DNA from: Marinilactibacillus sp042660675
GTDB taxonomy: Bacteria > Bacillota > Bacilli > Lactobacillales > Carnobacteriaceae_A
Direction: 5' to 3'
DNA length: 64,000 nt
Assembly: GCF_042660675.1 (NCBI RefSeq)
Contig: NZ_JBHSUL010000031.1
Location: forward strand, 1 to 64,000
A program made the translations under genes and the position numbers. Positions 25,290 to 33,423 of this stretch are shown here, piece by piece. The notes below the pieces were generated by a model. That model ran no database searches, was not told where the DNA came from, and saw only the letters and a program-made list of their open reading frames with translations. Position 1 is the first letter of the stretch, and every line of letters starts with the position of its first letter.

Positions 25290-26432
25290 ATGCAAAGCAT
25301 CATTCCCATCACCGTTGTTTCCGGATACTTAGGTTCGGGTAAAACAACTTTAATCAAACATATTTTAAAATGCAAAGAGAGCAAACGGATCGGAATCATT
25401 GTGAATGATTTTGCGGAAATCAATCTAGATGAACAAACTTTACTCAAAGATCCTTTTTTCACAGCACAAGATCAGATCATTTCACTGAAAGATGGTTCGA
25501 TCAGCGGTCGGCTTCGGGAACAGCTTGTAGAGGCGGTTTACAAAATGGCTGCCAGTCAAGAAGTAGATGTCATTTTGATTGAATCTACAGGAATTGGTCA
25601 ACCCGATAAAATTGCAAAAGCTTTATCGAAAGGAGGGACTGATAAGGGGCAACAACTTTCAGAAGTGGCTCGGCTGGATACTAATGTGACCATCGTAGAC
25701 GGTTTTAGATTGTTGCAGCAGTTTTCTCCCGAGAATGGGCAATTCGATGAAGATTATACGGAAAGTAATCTCTTAATCATCAATCAAATTGAGTTTTGTG
25801 ATGTACTGATTTTCAATAAAACGGATCTACTTGAAGAAAAAGACAAAACAGAACTGATTTGTCTCGTAAAAGAAATACAACCAAATACCGCTTTCTATGA
25901 AACGCAGTTTTCTCAAGTCACGATCCAGTCAGTAATCCATACAAAACGATTCGACGAAAAACAGACGATTAAACAGTTTGATCAAGTGAATCGTTACGAA
26001 AAAAATTCCGAAAATGAATTAGGCATTGAGTCTTTTGTTTATCGACGTCGTGAACCCTTTCATCCGGAATAATTTGATCAGTGGTTGGATAACTGGCCAA
26101 GAACAGTCACGAGATGCAAGGGTGTGGTCTGGTTTGTCACCCAACCTCAAAACGTGATTAAACTTTCTCAGTCTGGTCGGGCAATGGATATTATCCCTTC
26201 AGGGTACTGGATTGCTCAATTGAAACAATGGGAAATAAACAAAATGTTCGAGCAAAGAACGCATTTAAAAGACATATGGGATGAAGATTACGGTGATCGT
26301 ATGATTGAGCTGGTCTTTATTGGTAAAGGAATGAATAGAGAAAAGATTATAGCTGAACTGGATCAGTGCCTCGTTGCTCGAGGAGAGTCTGTTCAAGTTT
26401 TAAGAGATCCTTTCTTAATGGAAGAGGCATAA
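25290..26432 (+). pseudogene. ZagA/YciC-type COG0523 GTPase with in-frame stop and no CxCC motif
   Basis: The frame encodes a CobW/COG0523 metallochaperone GTPase of about 380 residues, similar to Bacillus ZagA (YciC). Walker A is GYLGSGKTTL, with VILIESTGIGQP and DVLIFNKTDL further on. A TAA at 26070-26072 interrupts the same frame in FHPE-stop-FDQWLDNWP, so the first 260 residues are separated from the C-terminal domain (26073-26432). The conserved GCICC zinc-binding loop is replaced: DGSISGRLREQL stands where NGCICCTLRED is expected. No frameshift is seen, so the decay is recent, or the two halves are made separately. AGGAG precedes the start. Confidence 0.82.
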
Positions 26433-26433
26433 G

Positions 26434-26468
26434 AAAAAAGGTTCTTCCTCAACGGAAAGAACCTTTTT
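26434..26468. terminator. Bidirectional terminator
   Basis: A hairpin of AAAAAGGTTCTT...AAGAACCTTTTT type lies between the convergent GTPase and oxidoreductase genes, with As on one side and Ts on the other. Confidence 0.85.
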
Positions 26469-26475
26469 GATTGAA

Positions 26476-27411
26476 TTATTTAATATTGATGACGATTTTA
26501 CCTTTTGCATGATGCGTTTCACTTAAACGGTGTGCTTCTCTTAACCCTTCTTCAGTGAAAGGAAATTCACTACCAACAGTTGCTTTTAATTTACCGTCGC
26601 GAATCAAGTCGCCTAATTTTGCTAGGCGTTTGCCGTCTGGTTGTAAGAAGAAGTAACCCGTTTTAATCCCTTTTTCTTCTGCTAATTCTTTGTCTGGCTC
26701 ACCAGCAATAGAAATCAGTGATCCACCTTTTTTCAATACATTAAAGCTTTTTTTCTGAATATCTCCACCCATTGTATCGAATACGATATCATAATCGGAA
26801 AGGAGAGATTCAAAATCTTGTTCTTTATAGTTGATAAAGGTATCAACGCCAAGTTCTTTAAGGTAAGCTTCATTTTCTGCACTCGCAGTAGAAGCTACAG
26901 TAGCGCCAAAGCTTTTCGCGATTTGAATCGCTAAGCTTCCTACACCACCTGCACCAGCATGAATGAGTACGTTATCGCCTGCTTTGATTTCAGCAAGTTC
27001 AACAAGGGCTACCCAAGCTGTTTCTCCGACTAAGGGAATAGAAGCTGCTTCACCAAAAGAAATATTTTCTGGCATAGGTGCAAGTAATTCTTTGTCGATC
27101 GCAATATATTCCGCGTATGTTCCACGAGGATTTGTCTCTGGTCTAGAGAAGATTTTGTCGCCCACCTTGAAATCAGTAACGTTTGTACCAACTTCCTTGA
27201 TGATTCCTGCTGCATCCCATCCTAGAATAATGGGGAATTCGTAAGGCAACATACTACTTAAATAACCTTCTCTCATTTTCCAGTCGATTGGATTGATAGA
27301 AGTGGCATGTAATTTCACAAGAACCTGATCTTCAGTAATCTTTGGTTTTGGAATGTCTTTTTCTACTAATTGATCAGCTGATCCGTACGCTTCAATAACG
27401 ATAGCTTTCAT
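26476..27411 (-). CDS. Zinc-independent MDR-family NADPH:quinone oxidoreductase
   Basis: A 311-residue medium-chain dehydrogenase/reductase. The nucleotide-binding motif is HAGAGGVGSLAIQIAKSFGA at about residues 145-164. The N-terminal catalytic domain carries INPIDWKMREG and GWDAAGIIKEVG. The zinc-ligand cysteines of alcohol dehydrogenases are absent, as expected for quinone/enone reductases of the QOR branch. It probably reduces quinones or alpha,beta-unsaturated carbonyls with NADPH. It is monocistronic and preceded by GAAGGAA. The substrate cannot be deduced. Confidence 0.9.
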   Translation of the reverse strand: MKAIVIEAYGSADQLVEKDIPKPKITEDQVLVKLHATSINPIDWKMREGYLSSMLPYEFPIILGWDAAGIIKEVGTNVTDFKVGDKIFSRPETNPRGTYAEYIAIDKELLAPMPENISFGEAASIPLVGETAWVALVELAEIKAGDNVLIHAGAGGVGSLAIQIAKSFGATVASTASAENEAYLKELGVDTFINYKEQDFESLLSDYDIVFDTMGGDIQKKSFNVLKKGGSLISIAGEPDKELAEEKGIKTGYFFLQPDGKRLAKLGDLIRDGKLKATVGSEFPFTEEGLREAHRLSETHHAKGKIVINIK

Positions 27412-27653
27412 CGAGATTCCTTCTTTCGTTTGATTTGTAAAAGATGTGTACTTAAGACAATTTCATCATAGCAAACATGAGTTAATCATCAAGCGATTCG
27501 CATCTGACTTACTCAGTATACAAATTAAATTGTGCAAAATCAAATAGAGAATTTTCACATAAAGTTCACTCGTAGAATCCATGAACATGGTATGATAGAG
27601 TGAAAGCGGATAATTATAGACCATATCAAGGTGAAAAGGAAGTTGAATTAGTT

Positions 27654-28259
27654 ATGGCAAAAACGCAAGTTAGAGAAATATTACGTTCAGACGACACAAA
27701 AAAAGAAAAATTCGATTATCTCTGGGAATATTATAAATGGCATGTGGTGTCTATTATTGCTGCAATCTTTTTCGTGATTTATATTATTTTTCAAATATTG
27801 AATCAGCCTCAAATTTCGTTTCATATCGGAGTACTTGGTCCAGAAACGACTGCAGAACAAAACGCAGAGATGAGCTCGGACTTGAAAGCGTTACTTGATC
27901 CAGAAGATGAGCAGGGAGATATGCTTGTAACGGTTACGGCAGAAGGACAGTTAGCTGAGCGATTCTTTGCCCAATTAACTGCAGCGGAATATGATATCAT
28001 TTTGATGACAGAAGTCGGCTTTAGTCAGTTTGCAGACAATCAAAGTATGCAAGGAATCGATTTAACAGGTATAGACGAAGAAGATCTGTTCTATGCTGAA
28101 GGAAGCCAGGACGTTATCGGGATTAGTTCAAATGCGATACCGTTTTTTGAGCCATATGCTTTTACAGATAATATGGTGGTTATGATTCCCCAAAATGGCA
28201 GACACAGAGAACAGACCATTCAATTTTTTGATGCGCAAGGTATCGAAGTAAAAGAGTAA
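27654..28259 (+). CDS. Hypothetical single-pass membrane protein
   Basis: A 201-residue protein of unknown function. It has a short cytoplasmic N-terminus (about 1-30) that includes a charged RSDDTKKEKFDYLWEYYKWH segment, one TM helix (about 31-53), and an extracytoplasmic domain of about 145 residues rich in acidic residues. ATG 27654 is chosen because a TATGAT -10 box at 27591-27596 places the transcript start near 27602, excluding the GTG at 27600. Shine-Dalgarno AAAAGGAAG lies 12 bases upstream. It is monocistronic. I know of similar uncharacterised proteins in Lactobacillales but cannot name a family. Confidence 0.6.
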   Translation: MAKTQVREILRSDDTKKEKFDYLWEYYKWHVVSIIAAIFFVIYIIFQILNQPQISFHIGVLGPETTAEQNAEMSSDLKALLDPEDEQGDMLVTVTAEGQLAERFFAQLTAAEYDIILMTEVGFSQFADNQSMQGIDLTGIDEEDLFYAEGSQDVIGISSNAIPFFEPYAFTDNMVVMIPQNGRHREQTIQFFDAQGIEVKE

Positions 28260-28392
28260 GCGATTAAAGCTTTCTGAAAATCTTCTAAAAAATGCGCATC
28301 TTCTAAAGGAACCTTTATCGAATCTATTTCAGAATCATTAAAATTTCGGTATAATAATGCGAGACTTTAAGATTAGATAAGGGACTGATTAT

Positions 28393-29148
28393 GTGATTAC
28401 ATTGAAATCACCTAGAGAAATAGAAGCGATGGATCAATCTGGCGCTGTGCTTGCCGATATCCATGAAAAGCTGAGAACATTTATCAAACCAGGTATTACG
28501 GGTAAAGCCATCGACCAGTATGTAGAAAAAATTATTGAAGAACACGGCGCTTCAGCAGAACAAAAAGGTTTTGAAGGTTACGAGTACGCAACGTGTATCA
28601 GTGTGAATGATGAAATTTGTCATGGTTTTCCTAGAAATGAGAAACTTAAAAAAGGAGACCTAATCAAAGTAGATATGGTGATCAACTTAAACGGTGCCTT
28701 GTCAGATTCTTGCTGGAGTTATGCAGTAGGCGAAGCAACAGATGAAGTGAAACAGTTGATGGATGTGACGTTAAAAGCTCTTTATAAAGGTATCGAAGCT
28801 GCAAAAGTGGGTAACCGTATCGGTGATATCGGTCATGCCATTCAGTCTTTTGTTGAACCAGAAGGATTCGCTGTGGTCCGTGAATTTGTTGGGCATGGCA
28901 TTGGACCAACACTTCATGAAGGGCCAAGTGTCCCACACTTTGGAGAAGCGGGTAAAGGGATCCGTTTAAAAGAAGGTATGGTGATCACAATTGAACCAAT
29001 GATCAATACTGGAACCTGGCAATCTAAAATGGACAGCAATGGCTGGACAGCACGTACGAAAGATGGTTCGCTAAGCTGTCAGTATGAACATACATTGGCT
29101 ATTACAAAAGAAGGACCTAAAATTCTAACCAAGCAAAAAGGCGAATAA
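28393..29148 (+). CDS. map: Methionine aminopeptidase, type I
   Basis: A 251-residue type I MetAP that removes the initiator methionine from nascent proteins. All five metal ligands are visible: Asp in IKVDMVINL, Asp in ALSDSCWSYAVGE, His in GHGIGPTLHEGPSVP, Glu in VITIEPMINTG and Glu in CQYEHTLAITKEG. The start is GTG 28393 behind ATAAGGG; an ATG two bases earlier is out of frame. A TATAAT box at 28350-28355 suggests its own promoter. It is outside the usual ribosomal-protein (secY-adk-map) context, so it could be an additional isoform like Bacillus YflG. Confidence 0.93.
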   Translation: MITLKSPREIEAMDQSGAVLADIHEKLRTFIKPGITGKAIDQYVEKIIEEHGASAEQKGFEGYEYATCISVNDEICHGFPRNEKLKKGDLIKVDMVINLNGALSDSCWSYAVGEATDEVKQLMDVTLKALYKGIEAAKVGNRIGDIGHAIQSFVEPEGFAVVREFVGHGIGPTLHEGPSVPHFGEAGKGIRLKEGMVITIEPMINTGTWQSKMDSNGWTARTKDGSLSCQYEHTLAITKEGPKILTKQKGE

Positions 29149-29176
29149 GAATATCCAATTAAATGAATCTGTAAAG

Positions 29177-29240
29177 TCTGGGAGTACGGGGAATCAACCG
29201 TGTTTGAAACGGTTATATTCTCATTACTTCCAGATTTTTT
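29177..29240 (+). terminator. Large imperfect terminator hairpin
   Basis: Outer arms TCTGGGAGTA/TACTTCCAGA and inner arms AACCGT/ACGGTT enclose a GTTTGAA loop. A TTTTTT run follows. Confidence 0.8.
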
Positions 29241-29331
29241 AATGGCATCTTTTATCCAGCACTTATGAATATGTTCTACTTTAGATTTTCTGATATGATA
29301 TTTTAACATTAAAGTCGAGGAGAATCATCTT

Positions 29332-30408
29332 ATGAAGCAAAGAGTCTGGTTTGCAGACGTTTTGAGAATTGTCGCCATCATCATGGTCATCTTGATCCAT
29401 GTTATCTCAAAAGATACCCACCGCTATGATCTGGGTACCTATCAATGGCAATTTATGAATCTATTAAATGGTATCAGCCGAATTTGTGTCCCATTACTCT
29501 TTATGGTTAGTGGTATGTTTTTTTTAGATCCAAAAAAAGAACTAGAACCCAAAACAATGTATACAAAATATATCTGGCGACTTGTTAGAGCCTTTTTATT
29601 CTGGTCCATTATCTACGTCGTTATGAGCCGATTCAGACAAGCTGACCAGCCAATTGTAGACGAAGTCGATCAAACCATGCTAGAAATCGTACAAGGCTAT
29701 TTCCACTTATGGTTCCTGTACCGCCTAACTGAGGTCTATATCATGACACCATTCCTCAGACCGCTCACAAGAGACAAACAACTCGCCCTGTATTTCCTAC
29801 TCGTAAGCTTCGTCGTAGGGATTCTAATTCCAACCATCAACCAGTTTCCAGTTAGATCAACTGCGACCGTCGTCGACAATGGCTTAAATGTCGATATTAC
29901 GCTTGGTTATGCAGGTTATTTTATGGCCGGATATGTGCTGAACCAAGTCCAATTGAAAAAGAATTGGCGCTACGGTATTTATCTGCTAGGCTTGGGCGGT
30001 TTTGCGGTTACGATTATTGGTACAGCCATTCGCTCCATGCAAGATGGCGTCATGTATTCTCTATTTTATGAATACCTCACACCCAATGTTTTTTTTGCAG
30101 CGATCGCAACCTTTGTTTGGTTCAAGTATGCAATGGAGCCGATTGAATTATCAGAACGAGTGAAAAAGACCATCATCCATTTTTCTAAATATTCTTTTGG
30201 GATTTATTTGATTCATGTACTCGTCAGAGATTTAATTTGGGATAGAGGGCTTAATACGACATTTGCGACACCCGTTTTGTCGATTCCCATCATGGTCATC
30301 TTTGTCGGTGCTGTAAGCTATGCCTTAATATGGGTACTGATGCGAATCTGGAAAATCATCACGACAAAGTGGCGAAAAGTAACGAACAACAAACTAGAAA
30401 CACAATAA
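29332..30408 (+). CDS. Acyltransferase-3 family membrane protein (OatA/WecH-like)
   Basis: A 358-residue membrane protein with about ten TM helices, of the acyltransferase-3 family. The N-terminal VWFADVLRIVAIIMVILIHV contains the conserved Arg and His typical of these O-acetyltransferases, and PLLFMVSGMFFL follows. It lacks the extracellular SGNH domain of OatA, so it is closer to WecH and EPS-modifying enzymes. It would transfer acetyl or other acyl groups to cell-surface glycans. GAGGAGA precedes the ATG. The acceptor is unknown; the next gene is unrelated. Confidence 0.85.
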   Translation: MKQRVWFADVLRIVAIIMVILIHVISKDTHRYDLGTYQWQFMNLLNGISRICVPLLFMVSGMFFLDPKKELEPKTMYTKYIWRLVRAFLFWSIIYVVMSRFRQADQPIVDEVDQTMLEIVQGYFHLWFLYRLTEVYIMTPFLRPLTRDKQLALYFLLVSFVVGILIPTINQFPVRSTATVVDNGLNVDITLGYAGYFMAGYVLNQVQLKKNWRYGIYLLGLGGFAVTIIGTAIRSMQDGVMYSLFYEYLTPNVFFAAIATFVWFKYAMEPIELSERVKKTIIHFSKYSFGIYLIHVLVRDLIWDRGLNTTFATPVLSIPIMVIFVGAVSYALIWVLMRIWKIITTKWRKVTNNKLETQ

Positions 30409-30466
30409 CAAATATTCAATAAATCTTTACTGCATGATTTGTTTGAACCTGAAGGAGTAACCGTAA

Positions 30467-31009
30467 GTGAGATACAAAACGCACTTAGCAACAACCTTCG
30501 CTGTTGCCCTACCCATCATGGATTCAGCGCAGGCGCTGACCTTGAGTGGTGTTGCGCTACTAGCGATTGGGACAGTTTTTCCGGATATTGACGAACCGAA
30601 TTCTTATATTGGAAACCGAATGAAAGGCGTTAGTGGTGGCATCAACGGGCTATTTGGCCACCGCGGTCTAACCCACAGTTTGATTGGTTTAATAGCAATC
30701 TCTTATCTATTCTACTTATTGACGAGCTGGATATCTTTTCCAGTGGAACTGATTCAATGGTTTAGCTTTGGCTACCTAGCGCATTTAGTTGAAGACTCCT
30801 TTTCCAGAAAAGGCATCGCCTGGCTACAGCCTTTATCTAAGAAACGATTTCAGTCTGGTTTCAAGATCTTTTATTACTCAACAGGTGGACTGGTAGAACA
30901 AGTCGTATTCTTTGCGTCTATTTTGGCTATTTTATATCACTTATCCCAGTTACAGTTGAGTGATGTGTCCTTTACCTATTTGAACCGGTTCGTCCATCGA
31001 TTCTTTTAA
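30467..31009 (+). CDS. YdjM/YfhP-like membrane-bound metal-dependent hydrolase
   Basis: A 180-residue membrane protein of the PF04307 (YdjM/YfhP) family. Signature features are an N-terminal TH motif in RYKTHLATTFAVALP, the acidic FPDIDEPNS, and GHRGLTHSLIGL, which together form a putative metal site at the membrane. About four TM helices are predicted. Members have been described as putative phospholipid or lipid hydrolases, but function is not settled. Start GTG 30467 follows AAGGAG (30452-30457). It ends just before a strong terminator. Confidence 0.85.
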   Translation: MRYKTHLATTFAVALPIMDSAQALTLSGVALLAIGTVFPDIDEPNSYIGNRMKGVSGGINGLFGHRGLTHSLIGLIAISYLFYLLTSWISFPVELIQWFSFGYLAHLVEDSFSRKGIAWLQPLSKKRFQSGFKIFYYSTGGLVEQVVFFASILAILYHLSQLQLSDVSFTYLNRFVHRFF

Positions 31010-31018
31010 AGTGAGTTC

Positions 31019-31057
31019 AAAGTCAGGGTTCCTTATAGGAGGTCCTGACTTTTTTTG
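31019..31057 (+). terminator. Terminator after ydjM-like gene
   Basis: AAAGTCAGG pairs with CCTGACTTT around a 16-base loop and is followed by a long T run. Confidence 0.88.
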
Positions 31058-31173
31058 TTTTATCTTAATGAAAACGAAACCGCTCACCTTGTCTCAGCTA
31101 GTATTTTTTGATAAAATCTGATACTATTTTAAGTACGAGACGTAAAGGGTTTCAACAAAGGAGGGTAGGTTAG

Positions 31174-31890
31174 ATGCCTAAGTATAAAGAAGTTGCAGAG
31201 ACCATTAAAGAACGAATCAATGACAAAATATATACAGTCGACGAAAAATTGCCCGACCAGCAAACACTCGCAGAAGAATTCAATACAAGCCGAGTAACCA
31301 TCAAAAAAGCTTTGGACTTACTTCAGGCAGCGGGGCTACTCTATACCATTCAAGGATCTGGATCGTACATAAAACGAAACGCATTGCTTAAAGCACAAAC
31401 GAGTATTCAAATCGGTCATAATGTCGGCTTAACGACTGCACTACAAGAAGAAGTTAAACTTGAGAGTCAAGTGATTACTTTTACGGTACGCTTTCCCGAT
31501 GAGAAAGAACAGCTTCAGCTATTGATTGACCGAGAAACGCCTGTTTACTATTATCAACGCTTGAGAATTTTGGGAGGAAGACCGTATTCACTTGAAAACA
31601 CCGTCGTACCTGTCCACTTGATTCCAGGTATTACAGAAGATGTCTTGAAGGACTCTGTTTACCGCTTTATCCGAGAAGAACTAGGAATATCCTTCAAGGA
31701 CAATAGACAAATTGTTCGAGCAGCAAAGCCAAGCAAGTTCGATCAAGTTCATTTAAAGTGCAAAGAAACCGATCCCGTTTTAGAAGTAGAAAAAATTATG
31801 TACCTGACTACAGGAACGCCGTTTGAATATTCTATCGTCCATCACCGATTCGATATGGTGGAAATGTCATTTGAGAATCAAGGTAATTGA
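31174..31890 (+). CDS. GntR/HutC-family regulator with UTRA domain (beta-glucoside repressor)
   Basis: A 238-residue regulator. The winged helix-turn-helix (about 1-70) includes LPDQQTLAEEFNTSRVTIKK ALDLLQ, and the UTRA effector domain (about 85-235) includes PVYYYQRLRILGGRPYSLE and the C-terminal EYSIVHHRFDMVEM. UTRA proteins usually bind a phosphorylated sugar. It is transcribed ahead of a CelB EIIC/GH1 operon whose promoter carries a TTGTATATACAA-centred palindrome, the type of site used by TreR-like members. AGGAGG precedes the ATG. The likely inducer is a beta-glucoside-6-phosphate; this is inferred from context. Confidence 0.88.
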   Translation: MPKYKEVAETIKERINDKIYTVDEKLPDQQTLAEEFNTSRVTIKKALDLLQAAGLLYTIQGSGSYIKRNALLKAQTSIQIGHNVGLTTALQEEVKLESQVITFTVRFPDEKEQLQLLIDRETPVYYYQRLRILGGRPYSLENTVVPVHLIPGITEDVLKDSVYRFIREELGISFKDNRQIVRAAKPSKFDQVHLKCKETDPVLEVEKIMYLTTGTPFEYSIVHHRFDMVEMSFENQGN

Positions 31891-31920
31891 TTGGGTGATT
31901 AAAACAAAATAATGTAGAGA

Positions 31921-31960
31921 AAGAGTTGTTCGTTTAATAAACGAGCAGCTCTTTTTTTTA
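31921..31960 (+). terminator. Terminator of the gntR-type gene
   Basis: A 16-bp stem with two G-T pairs (31921-31936 region with the AAACGAGCAGCTCTTT arm) is followed by eight Ts. It separates the regulator from the PTS operon. Confidence 0.85.
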
Positions 31961-31995
31961 AATATATAATTTGTATATACAAATTATATATTTAT
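31960..31995 (+). promoter_or_regulatory. 36-bp perfect palindromic operator (GntR/UTRA type)
   Basis: Bases 31960-31995 form an uninterrupted perfect palindrome of 36 bp centred on TTGTATATACAA (31972-31983). That core equals the operator type of TreR-like GntR/HutC regulators. It lies immediately upstream of the -35 box of the celB promoter and just downstream of the regulator gene. Long flanking AT symmetry may allow cooperative binding or cruciform extrusion. Confidence 0.85.
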
Positions 31996-31997
31996 CT

Positions 31998-32044
31998 TTA
32001 CATTTTATCAAAAACGCGATACACTGTTTTTGAAAGCTGTTACA
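31998..32044 (+). promoter_or_regulatory. celB-bgl promoter and cre-like site
   Basis: TTTACA (31998-32003) and TACACT (32021-32026) are 17 bases apart. TGAAAGCTGTTACA (32031-32044) matches the CcpA cre consensus except for the central CG, and overlaps the likely transcript start. This arrangement would give both specific repression and catabolite repression. Confidence 0.6.
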
Positions 32045-32067
32045 TATGGAGTGGAGGAGGAAAAAAG

Positions 32068-33405
32068 ATGTTGGAAGATAGTAAATTTGTTAGTGCGTTA
32101 AATCAACTTGCCTATAAGATCAATAGCTATAAATACATCATAGCGATTAAAAATGCGTTCACGCTATTGTTACCGATTATTATCACAGGTGCCTTTGCGA
32201 CGTTATTTTCGAATATGGTATTTGATAGCACCAATGGGCTTGCACAAATCAGCTGGCTCGCTTGGTTAGAAGGGTTAAAACCACTTTCTCAAATGGTCAA
32301 CTATGCCACGATGAACATGATGGCATTAGGTGCCGTATTCCTGATCGGGAATGAGATGGCTAAACTAAACAATTTAGATGGACACTTTCCGGGTTTACTA
32401 GCAGCATTGTCTTATATTGCCATTATTCCTACGACGATTGACATGGTCGTAGATAATCAGACTTTTGAAGCAGCAAACGTGATCTCAAGAGATTACACAG
32501 GTTCGGGTGGTTTATTTTTGGGGATGATCGTAGCGATTGGGTCTATCGAATTGTATACCTGGTTAGGTAAACAAGATAAGTTGAAGATTTCAATGCCCGA
32601 TTCGGTGCCGACAAACGTATCGCGCTCCTTTTCAGCTTTGATTCCAACAGTTTTTACAATCATCATCGTTGCTGCGATTGGATTCGCAATCAATGCGATT
32701 ACCGGTATGCATATCTATGATATTATTTATAATCTCGTTCAAGCACCGCTTGAAAACATCGTACAAGGGCTACCAGGATTACTTGTCTTGATGCTGGTTT
32801 CTCAATTGTTCTGGGTCATTGGGATACATGGAAACCAAATCATCAAACCCATTAGAGAGCCGATTTTGTTAGCGGCCATTGCTGAAAACACGCAAGCCTT
32901 TGAAGCAGGAGAAGTCATTCCAAACATCATCAATATGCCTTTTTGGGATATCTATATGACGGTTGGAGGATCTGGTCTAACACTAGGCTTGCTCATTGCC
33001 ATTTTTATTGGGAGCAAACGAGAAGATTTCCGTTCGATTGGTAAGCTATCTTTCGCACCCGGTATCTTTAATGTCAATGAACCTATTATCTTTGGTTTAC
33101 CAATTGTCTTGAATCCAATTATTGCCATTCCTTTCGTCATTACACCACTAGTCACGGGAACGATTGCTTACTTTCTGACATCAATTGGCTTTGCAGGTAG
33201 AGCCGTTGTCATGATTCCATGGACAACACCGCCACTATTGAGTGCCTGGATCGCAACGGCAGGAGACTGGGGAGCGGTTATCACACAATTAATTTGTATC
33301 GTTGTTTCAGTATTGATTTACTTACCATTTATTAAAGTCTCAAACAAAGAAACAAAAGTAGAAGACATTGAAAAAGAACAATTCGGAGAAGAGAGCGTTC
33401 AGTAA
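32068..33405 (+). CDS. celB: PTS cellobiose/lichenan-type EIIC permease (CelB-like)
   Basis: A 445-residue EIIC of the lactose/cellobiose (Lac) PTS family, an integral membrane sugar channel with about ten TM helices. Family marks include AFTLLLPIIITGAFATLF near the N-terminus and the FNVNEPIIFGLPIVLNP signature around the substrate-binding site. No EIIA or EIIB domain is attached and no celA/celC gene lies nearby, so general lactose-family EIIA/EIIB subunits must be supplied from elsewhere. GGAGGAGG precedes the ATG. It is co-transcribed with the GH1 gene 18 bases downstream. It imports a beta-glucoside with phosphorylation. Confidence 0.9.
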   Translation: MLEDSKFVSALNQLAYKINSYKYIIAIKNAFTLLLPIIITGAFATLFSNMVFDSTNGLAQISWLAWLEGLKPLSQMVNYATMNMMALGAVFLIGNEMAKLNNLDGHFPGLLAALSYIAIIPTTIDMVVDNQTFEAANVISRDYTGSGGLFLGMIVAIGSIELYTWLGKQDKLKISMPDSVPTNVSRSFSALIPTVFTIIIVAAIGFAINAITGMHIYDIIYNLVQAPLENIVQGLPGLLVLMLVSQLFWVIGIHGNQIIKPIREPILLAAIAENTQAFEAGEVIPNIINMPFWDIYMTVGGSGLTLGLLIAIFIGSKREDFRSIGKLSFAPGIFNVNEPIIFGLPIVLNPIIAIPFVITPLVTGTIAYFLTSIGFAGRAVVMIPWTTPPLLSAWIATAGDWGAVITQLICIVVSVLIYLPFIKVSNKETKVEDIEKEQFGEESVQ

Positions 33406-33423
33406 ACATAGAGGAGTGATTAA

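Noticed and set aside
26070..26072. Recoded stop (selenocysteine or pyrrolysine) in the COG0523 gene
   Set aside because: The codon is TAA, which is not used for either amino acid, and no recoding structure is apparent.
29161..29240. Riboswitch or T-box leader ahead of the acyltransferase gene
   Set aside because: The hairpin is a plain terminator with a T-run 90 bases before the next gene. No T-box sequence or known aptamer core is visible.
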